NCBI GenBank assembly: GCA_035535495.1
Contig: DATLQA010000272.1
Location: forward strand, 30,234-94,233
Length of the DNA: 64,000 nt
Direction: 5' to 3'
Source: DASUZB01 sp035535495
GTDB taxonomy: Bacteria; Actinomycetota; CALGFH01
Part shown: positions 16,549 to 24,544 of the stretch, in pieces
Numbering within the stretch: the stretch's first letter is position 1
How the letters are laid out: each line of letters starts with the position of its first letter
Program-made: the position numbers and the translations under genes
The notes under the pieces: model-generated
The model's database searches: none
What the model was told of the DNA's origin: nothing
What the model saw: only the letters and a program-made list of their open reading frames with translations

Positions 16549-17424
16549 CTAGCTACTCCCCTTCTGGTTGAGCCTGGTCATGACGAGCAGGATCAGCAGC
16601 GCGAGGGCGGCCAGGACCAGCGCGGCCGCGTACGCGCCCACCAGGTCGAACGCTTCGTACCGGTTCTCCACGTACAGGGTCATCGTCTCGGTCTGGCCCG
16701 CCAGCCGGCCGGAGACGATGGTGACCGCGCCGAACTCGCCGAGCGCCCTGGCGGTGGTCAGCACCACCCCGTAGGCGACCCCCCAGCGGATCGAGGGGAG
16801 GGTGACCTGGAGGAACGACCGCAGCGCCGACGCCCCCAGCGTCCAGGCGGCCTCCTCCTGCTCGGTGCCGACCTCCCGCAGCACCGGGACGACCTCCCTG
16901 ACCACGTAGGGCAGGGAGACGAACACGGTGGCGACCACCATGCCGGGCAGCGAGAAGATCACCTGCACCCCCCGCTCGGCGAGCCAGCCCCCCAGCCAGC
17001 CGGCCTGCCCGTAGACCAGCACCAGGGCGAGCCCGATCACCACCGGGGAGATCGCGAAGGGCAGGTCGATGACCGCGTTGAGCAGGCGCTTGCCCGGGAA
17101 GCGGTGGCGGACGAGGACCACCGCGCAGCCCACCCCGAACAGCGTGTTCAGCGGCACCGCGATCGCCGCGATCAGGACGGTCAACCAGAAGGCATGGAGC
17201 GCGTCGGGGGTGGTGACCGCCTGCCAGACCGGCACGACGCCGTCACCGAACGCGCGCCACACCACCGCGCCGACCGGCAGGACCAGCACCATGGCCAGGT
17301 ACCCGAGCGCGACGCCGCGCAGCAGCAGGCGGGCGGGGCGTGGCGGCGCCGTGGGCGCGTCCAGCCGCGGCGGGCCGGTCGGCCGCTCGGTGGCGGGACC
17401 GGCGGTGGCCAGATCAGTGGTCAT
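16549..17424 (-). CDS. cysW: Sulfate ABC transporter permease CysW
   Basis: 291 residues, about six membrane helices after a Pro/Thr-rich cytosolic N-terminus of about 35 residues. The BPD-type coupling loop with EEAAWTLGASALRSFLQVTLPSIRWG carries the EAA motif that docks on CysA. ARALGEFGAVTIVSG is the CysW-typical segment near the C-terminus. ATG at 17424 overlaps cysT by 11 bp; the stop touches the cysA start. Confidence 0.93.
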   Translation of the reverse strand: MTTDLATAGPATERPTGPPRLDAPTAPPRPARLLLRGVALGYLAMVLVLPVGAVVWRAFGDGVVPVWQAVTTPDALHAFWLTVLIAAIAVPLNTLFGVGCAVVLVRHRFPGKRLLNAVIDLPFAISPVVIGLALVLVYGQAGWLGGWLAERGVQVIFSLPGMVVATVFVSLPYVVREVVPVLREVGTEQEEAAWTLGASALRSFLQVTLPSIRWGVAYGVVLTTARALGEFGAVTIVSGRLAGQTETMTLYVENRYEAFDLVGAYAAALVLAALALLILLVMTRLNQKGSS

Positions 17425-18214
17425 GGCGGGTTCCGCGCCGCTGGATCAGGTCGAGGGCGGCGAGCACCACCACCGAGAGGGCGAGCAGCACCACCGAGAC
17501 GGCCGCCGCGCCGGCGACGTCGTCGTTCTCGACCAGGGTGAACACGTGCACCGAGGCGACCTCGGTGCGGTAGGGGATGTTGCCGCTCAGGATCACCACC
17601 GAGCCGAACTCGCCGATCGCCCTGGCGAACGCGAGGGCGCCGCCGGCGAGCATGGCCGGGGCGATGGTCGGCAGCAGCACCCTGCGGAAGGTGGTGAGCG
17701 CGCCGGCGCCGAGGGAGCGGGCCGCCTCCTCCATGTCCGGTTCGATGGTCAGCAGCACCGGCTGCACCGCCCTGACCACGAACGGCAGGGTGACGAACAG
17801 CAACGCCAGGCAGACCCCTGGCTGGGTGTAGGCGAGGTTCACGCCGAACGGGCCGGACTCGCCGTAGAGGGCGAGCAGGGTGATGCCGGCCACGATCGTC
17901 GGTAGCGCGAACGGCAGGTCGATCAGGGCGTTGACGACCCGCTTGCCGGGGAACTGGTCGCGCACCAGCACCCACGCGATCAAGGTGCCGACCACCACGT
18001 TGACGACCACCACCACCACGGCGACCGCGAAGGTGAGCCGGAGCGCGGCCAGCGCCTGCGGGGTGGTCGCCGCCTGCCAGAAGGAGGCGGCACCGTCCCT
18101 GGACGAGCGCCACACCACCGCGGTCAGCGGGAGCAGCACGATCAAGCTCAGGTACAGGGTGACGGTGCCGCGTAGCAGCGCGGCCCCACCCCGGGTGGCG
18201 CTCCTAGCTGCCAA
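17414..18214 (-). CDS. cysT: Sulfate ABC transporter permease CysT (CysU)
   Basis: 266 residues, about six membrane helices. The EAA loop is MEEAARSLGAGALTTFRRVLLP, and ARAIGEFGSVVILSGN is the CysT-typical C-terminal signature. The start is a TTG at 18214 inside the end of the sbp gene (11-bp overlap), preceded by AAGGTGG at about nine bases; no ATG or GTG occurs before the first helix. Partner of CysW in the inner-membrane channel. Confidence 0.92.
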   Translation of the reverse strand: MAARSATRGGAALLRGTVTLYLSLIVLLPLTAVVWRSSRDGAASFWQAATTPQALAALRLTFAVAVVVVVVNVVVGTLIAWVLVRDQFPGKRVVNALIDLPFALPTIVAGITLLALYGESGPFGVNLAYTQPGVCLALLFVTLPFVVRAVQPVLLTIEPDMEEAARSLGAGALTTFRRVLLPTIAPAMLAGGALAFARAIGEFGSVVILSGNIPYRTEVASVHVFTLVENDDVAGAAAVSVVLLALSVVVLAALDLIQRRGTRHDH

Positions 18215-19199
18215 CCGAGACGCCCACCTTGCGCTCGATGTCGACCAGGATGCCGGCCTTCTTGTCGAAGAACCGCTTGGTCACCTCGTCCCAGCCGCCG
18301 ACGTCCTGGATGGTGAACAGCCCGGGCGGCTTGGGGAAGTCCGCGGCGACCTGCTGGTTCACCGGCCGGTAGCCCTTCTGGGCGAAGATCTCCTGGCCCA
18401 CCGGCGAGCGGACGAAGTCGACGAACGCCTTGGCCGCCTCCGGGTTCCCGCTCTTGGTCGCCACCGCGATCGGGTTCTCGATCAGGATCGTCTGGTCGGG
18501 GACGACGTAGTCGATCGCCTGGTGCTTCTGCTGGGCGTTGATGGCCTCGTTCTCGTAGGCGATCATCACGTCGCCCTTGCCGCCGACGAAGGTCTGGATC
18601 GCCTCGCGGGCCGACTTGTCCTGCACCGGCACGTTCTGGAACAGGCGCTGCAGGTAGTCGACCGCCTGCTGCTGGGTGCGGCCCTGCTCGATCTGGGCGC
18701 CGTAGGCGGCCATGACGTTCCAGCGCGCCCCGCCCGAGGTGAACGGGTTCGGGGTGATCACCTCGACGCCCGGCCTGACCAGGTCATCCCAGCTACGGAT
18801 CTGCTTCGGGTTGCCCTTGCGGGTGACCAGCACCACCACCGAGTCGGTGACCATGCCCTTGTGCTGGCCGGCGTCCCAGTCCCTGGCGACCATGCCGGCG
18901 TCGGCCAGCCTGTCCATGTCGGGCGCGAGCGACAGCGCCACCACGTCCGCCGCCAGCCCGTTGGCGACCGCCCGGCTCTGGTCGCCCGAGGCACCGTAGG
19001 ACTTGGAGAAGGTGATGCCCTTGCCCGCCTCGGTCTTCTGGAACGCGGGGATGAGCGCCTCGTAGGCCTCCCGCGGAGTCGAGTAGGCGACCAGGGTGAG
19101 CCGCCTGCTCCCGCCCCCGCCGCCGGAGGCGCCGCAGCCCGCCGTGAGCAGCGCGAGCGCCACCACCAGGACCAGACCGAGCCGTGTCCGTCGCCGCAT
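18204..19199 (-). CDS. sbp: Sulfate-binding lipoprotein
   Basis: 331 residues. The N-terminus has basic residues, a hydrophobic stretch and a lipobox LTAGC, so it should be a lipid-anchored external binding protein. Family motifs include SKSYGASGDQSRAVANGLAADVV and NPFTSGGARWNVMAAYG, both typical of the sulfate-binding Sbp/CysP family. ATG at 19199 was chosen over an upstream in-frame ATG at 19283 because it begins the signal peptide. First gene of the transporter operon. A divergent Rrf2 regulator lies about 200 bp away. Confidence 0.92.
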   Translation of the reverse strand: MRRRTRLGLVLVVALALLTAGCGASGGGGGSRRLTLVAYSTPREAYEALIPAFQKTEAGKGITFSKSYGASGDQSRAVANGLAADVVALSLAPDMDRLADAGMVARDWDAGQHKGMVTDSVVVLVTRKGNPKQIRSWDDLVRPGVEVITPNPFTSGGARWNVMAAYGAQIEQGRTQQQAVDYLQRLFQNVPVQDKSAREAIQTFVGGKGDVMIAYENEAINAQQKHQAIDYVVPDQTILIENPIAVATKSGNPEAAKAFVDFVRSPVGQEIFAQKGYRPVNQQVAADFPKPPGLFTIQDVGGWDEVTKRFFDKKAGILVDIERKVGVSVGS

Positions 19200-19235
19200 G
19201 CCGGCCCCCCCATCCACTTTTTCTATCTGCTTACT

Positions 19236-19254
19236 GGACAATGGCGGGACAATG
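19236..19254. promoter_or_regulatory. Direct repeat GGACAATG, possible operator in the sbp / rrf2 spacer
   Basis: GGACAATG occurs at 19236-19243 and again at 19247-19254, exactly 11 bp (one helical turn) apart. On the minus strand each copy supplies TTGTCC, a -35-like hexamer for sbp. The position between the transporter operon and the divergent Rrf2 gene makes it a candidate regulator site. No binding evidence is available. Confidence 0.3.
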
Positions 19255-19406
19255 ATACGCAGGGGGTGCAAGTCGGGACTCATGTGGGTGAACGGGTGCA
19301 GCTACGTCGCTTGCCGGCCCGGAGCCGCCCGCCATGCCGGCCTGCCTGGTCGGTCCCGGCTCGGCGCGGTTCCCTCGCCGGCCACGGTTCGGAGAGAATG
19401 CGTCCC

Positions 19407-19862
19407 ATGCGTGTCTCAGCGAAGGCGGACTACGCCGTCCGCGCGGCGGTGGAGCTCGCCGCGGCCGGCCAGGGACCGGTCAAGGGCGACCGGATCGCCG
19501 AGGCCCAGGGCATCCCGCTCAAGTTCCTCGAGAACATCCTGGCCGAGCTCCGCCACGCCGGTCTGGTGCAGAGCCAGCGGGGCGCCGAGGGCGGCTACTG
19601 GCTGGCGCGGCCCGCCGACCAGGTCACCGTCGCCGACATCATCCGGGTGGTGGACGGGCCGCTCGCCAACGTCCGCGGCGCCCGCCCCGAATCGATCCAC
19701 TACCAGGGGCCCGCCAGCCACCTGCTCGACGTCTGGATCGCCGTCCGGGTCAGCCTCCGCAGCGTGCTGGAGCGGGTCACCCTCGCCGACCTGGTCGCCG
19801 GCACCCTGCCCAGCTCGGTCCGCGAGCTCACCGACGCCCCCGACGCGTGGGTGAGCAGGTAG
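19407..19862 (+). CDS. Rrf2-family transcriptional regulator (CymR-like)
   Basis: 151 residues. The winged helix begins MRVSAKADYAVRAAVELA, followed by IPLKFLENILAELRHAGLVQSQRGAEGGYWLAR, the classic Rrf2 recognition helix and wing. The protein contains no cysteine, so it cannot bind an iron-sulfur cluster like IscR or NsrR. CymR of Bacillus, the cluster-free cysteine-metabolism regulator, is the closest functional model. Divergent placement from the sulfate transporter supports control of that operon. An in-frame ATG nine bases upstream (19398) is an alternative start. Repeat C follows the stop. Confidence 0.87.
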   Translation: MRVSAKADYAVRAAVELAAAGQGPVKGDRIAEAQGIPLKFLENILAELRHAGLVQSQRGAEGGYWLARPADQVTVADIIRVVDGPLANVRGARPESIHYQGPASHLLDVWIAVRVSLRSVLERVTLADLVAGTLPSSVRELTDAPDAWVSR

Positions 19863-19869
19863 GTTGATT

Positions 19870-19934
19870 GATTCGGGGGGAGCCCGAGAACAGCTCCCCC
19901 CCGAACCCCCCCATCGGGGACCTAGGCGGGATCC
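19870..19934. terminator. Repeat C hairpin, likely bidirectional terminator
   Basis: GGGGGGAGC (from 19875) pairs with GCTCCCCCC around 19893-19901, a nine-pair GC stem with a short loop. It is followed by a conserved tail containing CCATCGGG and CCTAGGCGGGATCC. It fills the gap between the converging Rrf2 and fetB genes. The same 60-odd bases recur at 29914-29977. It lacks a T-run, so it could also be a repeat element without terminator activity. Confidence 0.6.
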
Positions 19935-19940
19935 TCTAGG

Positions 19941-20759
19941 TCAGTTCTTCGCCGGGATCCCTACGGCGACTGGCCGCAGGCGGTGGGCGTCGTCGAACAG
20001 GGCCCGCTCCGCCACCCGCGCGCTGGTCAGGCTGGCGAGCGCGGCCGCCGCCAGGAGCATGTACATGACCACGATCTGGTAGCGGATCGCGGTCAGCGGG
20101 TCGACCCCGGCGAGGATCAGGCCGGTCATCGCGCCGGGCAGGCTGATCAGCCCGACGACCTTGGTGTTGTCGATCGACGGCAGCAGCGCGGTACGCAGGG
20201 CGCCGCGGGTGTGCGGGGCGAACGCCTGGCGGGCCGGGAGGCCGAGGCTGAGCCGCGCCTCGATCGCCGGGCGGGCGGTCTCGGCGGCGTCGCGCAGCCG
20301 CAGCAGCGCCAGCCCGCTCGCCTGCATGGCGCCGCTGACGATCATCCCGCCGACCGGGATGACCACGCGGGGCTGGCTCGGGATCACGCCGAACGCGAGC
20401 AGCGCGCCGAGCGTCGCCGCGGCACCGGCGGCCACACCGGCGGTGGCGGCGACCCGCGCGCTCGGCAGGCCGCGGCCGCGCCTGCCGGCGACCTGCCCGG
20501 CGACCAGGATCATCAGCGCCACCCACCCGAACGCGCCCGCGAGACCGCCGTGGCCGAACACCACCAGCAGCACCGCGCCGACGGCGACCAGCTGCGCCGC
20601 GGCCCTGGCCGCGGCGATGACCAACTCCCGGCCGAGGCCGAGCTGGGCGCGGGCGGTCACCGCGACCGCCACCGCCACCAGCGCGACCGAGGCGGCGACG
20701 CCACCCCAGCTCGGCACCTCCACCCCGGCGACCGCGGTCGCCGCGACGGCACCGTTCAT
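19941..20759 (-). CDS. fetB: FetB-type ABC transporter permease (UPF0014)
   Basis: 272 residues with six to seven hydrophobic helices. The family signature PSIDNTKVVGLISLPGAMTG, followed by LILAGVDPLTAIRYQIVVMY, is intact near residues 200-245. E. coli FetAB (YbbLM) exports iron and protects against oxidative stress. ATG at 20759 overlaps the stop of the ATPase gene by 4 bp, so the two form a unit. Substrate in this organism is inferred from homology only. Confidence 0.88.
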   Translation of the reverse strand: MNGAVAATAVAGVEVPSWGGVAASVALVAVAVAVTARAQLGLGRELVIAAARAAAQLVAVGAVLLVVFGHGGLAGAFGWVALMILVAGQVAGRRGRGLPSARVAATAGVAAGAAATLGALLAFGVIPSQPRVVIPVGGMIVSGAMQASGLALLRLRDAAETARPAIEARLSLGLPARQAFAPHTRGALRTALLPSIDNTKVVGLISLPGAMTGLILAGVDPLTAIRYQIVVMYMLLAAAALASLTSARVAERALFDDAHRLRPVAVGIPAKN

Positions 20760-21469
20760 GTCCGCACCTCCACATCCAGGTGTCCCAACGCGGCCGGTGG
20801 GCCCTCCTCGACCAGCCGGCCGGCGCGGAGCGCCAGCACGTGGCCGGCGAGCCGGCGCACCTGGGCGGGGTCGTGACTGACCATCACCACCGTGTGCCCG
20901 CTGGCGAGCAGCTGGCCGAGGGCGCGCTCGATCGCGGCCGCGCTGGCCGGGTCGAGCGCGGCGGTGGGCTCGTCCAGCGCCAGCACCTCCGGCTCGCAGG
21001 CGAGCTGACGGGCGAGGCAGACCCGCTGCGCCTCACCGCCGGAGAGCACTGCCGTCCTCCGCTCCCCGAAACGCTCGGGCAGCCCGGCCACGGCCAGCAG
21101 GCTGCTGGCCTGCTCGGCGGTGAGGTCGGGCCGGCCGACGCGCAGTTCGTCGAGCACCCGCTCGCCGAGCAGCACGGGCTGCTGGGCGACCAGCCCGACG
21201 CGGCGGCGCAGCGCCAGCACGTCCCACTCGGGCAACGGCCGCCCGTCAAGGAGCAGCCGGCCGGTGGTCGGCTCGGTCAGCCGGTTCAGCAGCCGCAGCA
21301 GGGTGGACTTGCCGGCGCCACTCGGCCCGACGACGGCGGTGAGGCGGCCGGCGGGGATGGTGGCGCTGACGCCGTCGAGCAGCCGCACCCCGCCGTGCAC
21401 CACGCCGACCCGGTCGAGGACGAAGAGCGGCGCCCCCTGCCTCAGGTCAAGGAGCCGCACCGCCGCCAC
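20756..21469 (-). CDS. fetA: FetA-type ABC transporter ATPase
   Basis: 237 residues. Walker A GPSGAGKST, signature LSGGEAQRVCLARQL, Walker B VLALDEPTAALD and H-loop VMVSHD are intact. It pairs with the UPF0014 permease downstream. The start is GTG at 21469. Bases just upstream belong to a copy of repeat B. The similarity between this 5' end and the region after dtd (43294 onward) is described in the findings. Confidence 0.87.
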   Translation of the reverse strand: MAAVRLLDLRQGAPLFVLDRVGVVHGGVRLLDGVSATIPAGRLTAVVGPSGAGKSTLLRLLNRLTEPTTGRLLLDGRPLPEWDVLALRRRVGLVAQQPVLLGERVLDELRVGRPDLTAEQASSLLAVAGLPERFGERRTAVLSGGEAQRVCLARQLACEPEVLALDEPTAALDPASAAAIERALGQLLASGHTVVMVSHDPAQVRRLAGHVLALRAGRLVEEGPPAALGHLDVEVRT

Positions 21470-21476
21470 GCCTTCT

Positions 21477-21500
21477 CAGTCACCCTGCCTGCGGGGCAGT
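21477..21500. repeat. Repeat B copy between fetA and the EF-G-like gene
   Basis: CACCCTGCCTGCGGGGCAGT with flanking CAGT. CTGCC and GGCAG form a 5-bp stem with a 5-base loop. It occupies almost the whole 32-bp gap after the TAA of the EF-G-like gene. Extended homology with 43291-43323 includes that TAA. Confidence 0.8.
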
Positions 21501-21501
21501 C

Positions 21502-23592
21502 TTACCTGGCCGCTTCGCGGGCCGCCTTGGCCTCCTCGATCACCTTGGCCGCCAGGTGGGACGGGAGCTCCTCGTAATGCGAGAAGTGGCGCGAGAACGA
21601 GCCCTTGCCCTTGGTCATCGAGCGCAGGTCGATGGCATAGCGGAGCACCTCGGCCTCGGGCACGTTGGCGCGGACCAGGGTGCGGCCGGTGCCGATCGGG
21701 TCGGTGCCGACCACCCGGCCGCGCCGCGACGACAGGTCGCCGAGGATGTCGCCCACGAACTCGTCGGGGATCAGCACCTCCAGCTCGAGCACGGGCTCGA
21801 GCAACACCACGTCGGCCGAGGCGGCGGCGTCCTTGAGGGCCAGAGCGCCGGCGATCTGGAAGGCCATGTCCGAGGAGTCGACCGTGTGGAACTTGCCGTC
21901 GCGCAGCGTCACCCGGATGTCCACCACCGGGTAGCCGGTCGCCAGCCCGTCCTCCATCGCCTTGCGCACGCCCTTCTCCACCGAGGGGATGAACTGGTTG
22001 GGGATGGCGCCGCCGTAGATCTTGTCCACGAACTCGAAGCCCGCGCCGCGCGGCTGGGGCTCGACCTCGATGTTGCAGATGCCGTACTGGCCGTGCCCGC
22101 CGCTCTGCTTGACGTGCCGTCCCAGCCCCTTGGCCGGGTTCTTGAAGGTCTCCTTGTAGGGCAGCCGGAGCGGCACCTGGTCGACCTGGACGCCGAACTT
22201 GCGCTTGAGGCGCTCCAGCACGATCTCGATGTGGTTCTCGCCCATCCCCCAGAGCACCGTCTGCTTGGTCTCCGGGTTGCGCTCGACCCGCAGGGTCAGG
22301 TCCTCGGCCTCGACCCTGGTCAGGCCGGAGGAGAGCTTCTCCTCGTCGCCGCGCGAGCGGGGCGCGATCGCCACCGGCAGCAGCGGGTCGGGCATCACCG
22401 GGGCGACCAGCACGAACGGGGAGTCCTTGCCGCAGAGGGTGTCGCCGGTGGAGGTCTCGGCCAGCTTGGCCACCGCGCCGACGTCGCCGGCGACCACCTC
22501 GTCCAGTGGCTCCTGAGCCTTGCCGCGCAGGGTGTGCAGGTGGCCGACGCGCTCGTCCTTGCCCTTGGTGGCGTTCAGCACCGTCTGGTCGGGCCGGAAG
22601 GTGCCGGAGACCACCCGGAACAGGTTGAGCCGGCCGACGTAGGGGTCGGAGATGGTCTTGAAGACGTAGGCGGCCAGCGGCCCGCCCGGGTCGGCGGTGC
22701 GGCTGACGATCTCCTCGCTGCCCGGGGCCGTGCCCTGGTAGGGCTGGCGCTCGGCGGGGGAGGGGAACGCCTGGGTCATGATCTCGAGCAGCTCGGCCGG
22801 GCCGATGCCCTTGGTGCCCGCGCCGGCCAGCACCGGGAAGAGCCGCCCGTCGGCCACCGCCCTCTCCAGGTTCGGGATCAAGTCGGCCGGAGCGATCTCC
22901 TCACCGCCGAGATAGCGGTCCATCAGCTCCTCGTCCTCGGCCTCCTCGATGATCGTCTCGATCAGCTGGGCGCGCATGCTCTTGGCGGCCTCGGCCTGCT
23001 CCGCGGGCACGTCGCCCTCGCTGCGCTCGCCGTCGGCGTAGGTGAAGGCCCGCCCGGACAGCAGCCCGACCACGCCGGTGAAGTCCTGCTCCTCGCCGAT
23101 CGGCAGGTACAGGGGCGGGCACTGCTTGCCGAAGGTCTGCTGGATGGCGGCGAGCGTGCGCGTGAAGGAGGCGCGGTCACGGTCGAGCTTGTTGATGAAG
23201 AACGCGCGTGGCAGGCCGAGCTCCTCGGCCATGGTCCAGACGACCTCGGTCTGGGTCTCGACGCCGTCGACCGCGCTGACCACGAACAGCACCGCGTCCA
23301 CCGCGGGCAGGGCGGACCGCACGTCGCCCACGAAGTCGGCGTACCCGGGCGCGTCGAGCAGGTTGACCTTGAAGCCGTCGTGCTCCACCGGGGCCAGGGC
23401 GAGCGAGACCGAGATCTGCTTGCGCGTCTCCTCGGGCTCGAAGTCGGTGACGGTGCTGCCGTCCTCGACCCGGCCGACCCGGTTGACGGCTCCGGTTGCG
23501 AACAGCAACGCCTCGACCAGGGAGGTCTTGCCAGTTCCACCATGGCCGACGATCAGGACGTTGCGGACGCGGTCGGTCGGGTAGCTGTTCAA
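21502..23592 (-). CDS. EF-G-like GTPase (EF-G2 family)
   Basis: 696 residues with the five-domain EF-G layout. The G domain deviates from canonical EF-G: G1 is GHGGTGKT (residues 16-23) instead of AHIDAGKT, G3 is DAPGYADF (80-86) instead of DTPGHVDF, while G4 NKLD (133-136) is intact. Domain IV-V regions such as GGHGQYG and SMTKGKGSFSRHFSHYEELP match the second EF-G class of actinobacteria, whose role is not established. The start is a TTG at 23592 with GGGAGG nine bases upstream. A true elongation role is unlikely; ribosome rescue, recycling or stress adaptation is possible. It is not next to rpsL or rpsG. Confidence 0.88.
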   Translation of the reverse strand: MNSYPTDRVRNVLIVGHGGTGKTSLVEALLFATGAVNRVGRVEDGSTVTDFEPEETRKQISVSLALAPVEHDGFKVNLLDAPGYADFVGDVRSALPAVDAVLFVVSAVDGVETQTEVVWTMAEELGLPRAFFINKLDRDRASFTRTLAAIQQTFGKQCPPLYLPIGEEQDFTGVVGLLSGRAFTYADGERSEGDVPAEQAEAAKSMRAQLIETIIEEAEDEELMDRYLGGEEIAPADLIPNLERAVADGRLFPVLAGAGTKGIGPAELLEIMTQAFPSPAERQPYQGTAPGSEEIVSRTADPGGPLAAYVFKTISDPYVGRLNLFRVVSGTFRPDQTVLNATKGKDERVGHLHTLRGKAQEPLDEVVAGDVGAVAKLAETSTGDTLCGKDSPFVLVAPVMPDPLLPVAIAPRSRGDEEKLSSGLTRVEAEDLTLRVERNPETKQTVLWGMGENHIEIVLERLKRKFGVQVDQVPLRLPYKETFKNPAKGLGRHVKQSGGHGQYGICNIEVEPQPRGAGFEFVDKIYGGAIPNQFIPSVEKGVRKAMEDGLATGYPVVDIRVTLRDGKFHTVDSSDMAFQIAGALALKDAAASADVVLLEPVLELEVLIPDEFVGDILGDLSSRRGRVVGTDPIGTGRTLVRANVPEAEVLRYAIDLRSMTKGKGSFSRHFSHYEELPSHLAAKVIEEAKAAREAAR

Positions 23593-23944
23593 GGTTCCGG
23601 ACCTCCCTGCTCGAGGAACTGCCGCCGAGGGGAGGTCGCACTCACCTCGGACCGCTCGTATCGGTCCGGAGACGGCGCGTTCGCCGAACTCCGGGCCCGC
23701 GTGGGCATCGATCAGCCGCGCGTGCCAACCGCGCCGTGTTCACCACCCGGCCGCACACCGTTCACGCAGGTTCCGGCCGGGAGACGCGTTCGCGATGCTA
23801 CCACCCTGCCGAGGCTCCCTGGCTGCAGCAGAACCGCAATTGGAGGAGAATTGAGGTGGTACGAATGACATGCTAGCCTCGCCACTCGTCCGGTCCGTAC
23901 GCTGGGCCGTCACTGAGGGCGACCCACCTGTCGACAGGATTTCA
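23593..23944. other. 352-bp divergent spacer with a 7-bp palindrome
   Basis: No gene is recognisable. CGGACCG (23648-23654) and CGGTCCG (23662-23668) form a perfect inverted repeat with a 7-base centre; it lies 56-76 bases before the EF-G-like start and could be an operator or leader hairpin. A second start candidate for pgsA (ATG 23870, with GAGGTGG ten bases before) lies at the right end. Confidence 0.4.
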
Positions 23945-24544
23945 GTGCTCTCCTCCAACAAAGCGCGCAACAGCTTCCGACACGTCACCGAGCCCGCCGG
24001 GCATGCGCTGGCCAAGGCCGGGTTCACCGCCAACAGTCTCACCGCGATCGGTCTGGCCGGCAGCGTCAGCGCCGGTGTGCTCATCGCCAGCGGCCATGGG
24101 CGCGTCGGCGGCCTGCTGAGCCTGCTGTCCGGCCTGCCGGACATGCTGGATGGCGCGGTGGCCAAGGCGACCGGGCGGAACTCCCGCCGCGGTGCCTTCC
24201 TCGATTCGGTGGTCGACCGGCTCTCCGACGCGGCCGTGCTCGCCGGCATCGTCTGGCTGGGCATCGCCAGCAACCAGCCCCGGGTCGCCGTGCTGGCCGC
24301 CATGGTGATGGCGCTGTCGCTGATCGTCTCGTACGTCAAGGCACGGGCCGAGTCGCTCGGCTACGAGTGCAACGTCGGCATCGCCGAGCGCCCCGAGCGG
24401 GTGGTCGTGCTCGGCATCGCCCTGCTCGTCGGTCACGTGCTCGCCGGCCTCTGGGTCCTGGTGGTGGCCGCGGCGATCACGGTGGTCCAGCGCGTCATGC
24501 GTGTCTGGCAGCAACCCGACGTCGAGCCGGACATCGGTCGGTGA
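23945..24544 (+). CDS. pgsA: CDP-alcohol phosphatidyltransferase (phosphatidylinositol-phosphate synthase)
   Basis: 199 residues with about five membrane helices. The CDP-OH-P motif reads DMLDGAVAK..., then RGAFLDSVVDRLSD, conserving all four aspartates; the usual AR is AK. VSYVKARAES and ERPERV match mycobacterial PgsA1. It makes the phosphatidylinositol precursor of PIM lipids. The GTG at 23945 was chosen because the resulting N-terminus aligns with PgsA1 and AGGA lies five bases before it; ATG at 23870 is an alternative. It overlaps patA by 4 bp and starts the pgsA-patA-pimA series. Confidence 0.87.
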   Translation: MLSSNKARNSFRHVTEPAGHALAKAGFTANSLTAIGLAGSVSAGVLIASGHGRVGGLLSLLSGLPDMLDGAVAKATGRNSRRGAFLDSVVDRLSDAAVLAGIVWLGIASNQPRVAVLAAMVMALSLIVSYVKARAESLGYECNVGIAERPERVVVLGIALLVGHVLAGLWVLVVAAAITVVQRVMRVWQQPDVEPDIGR

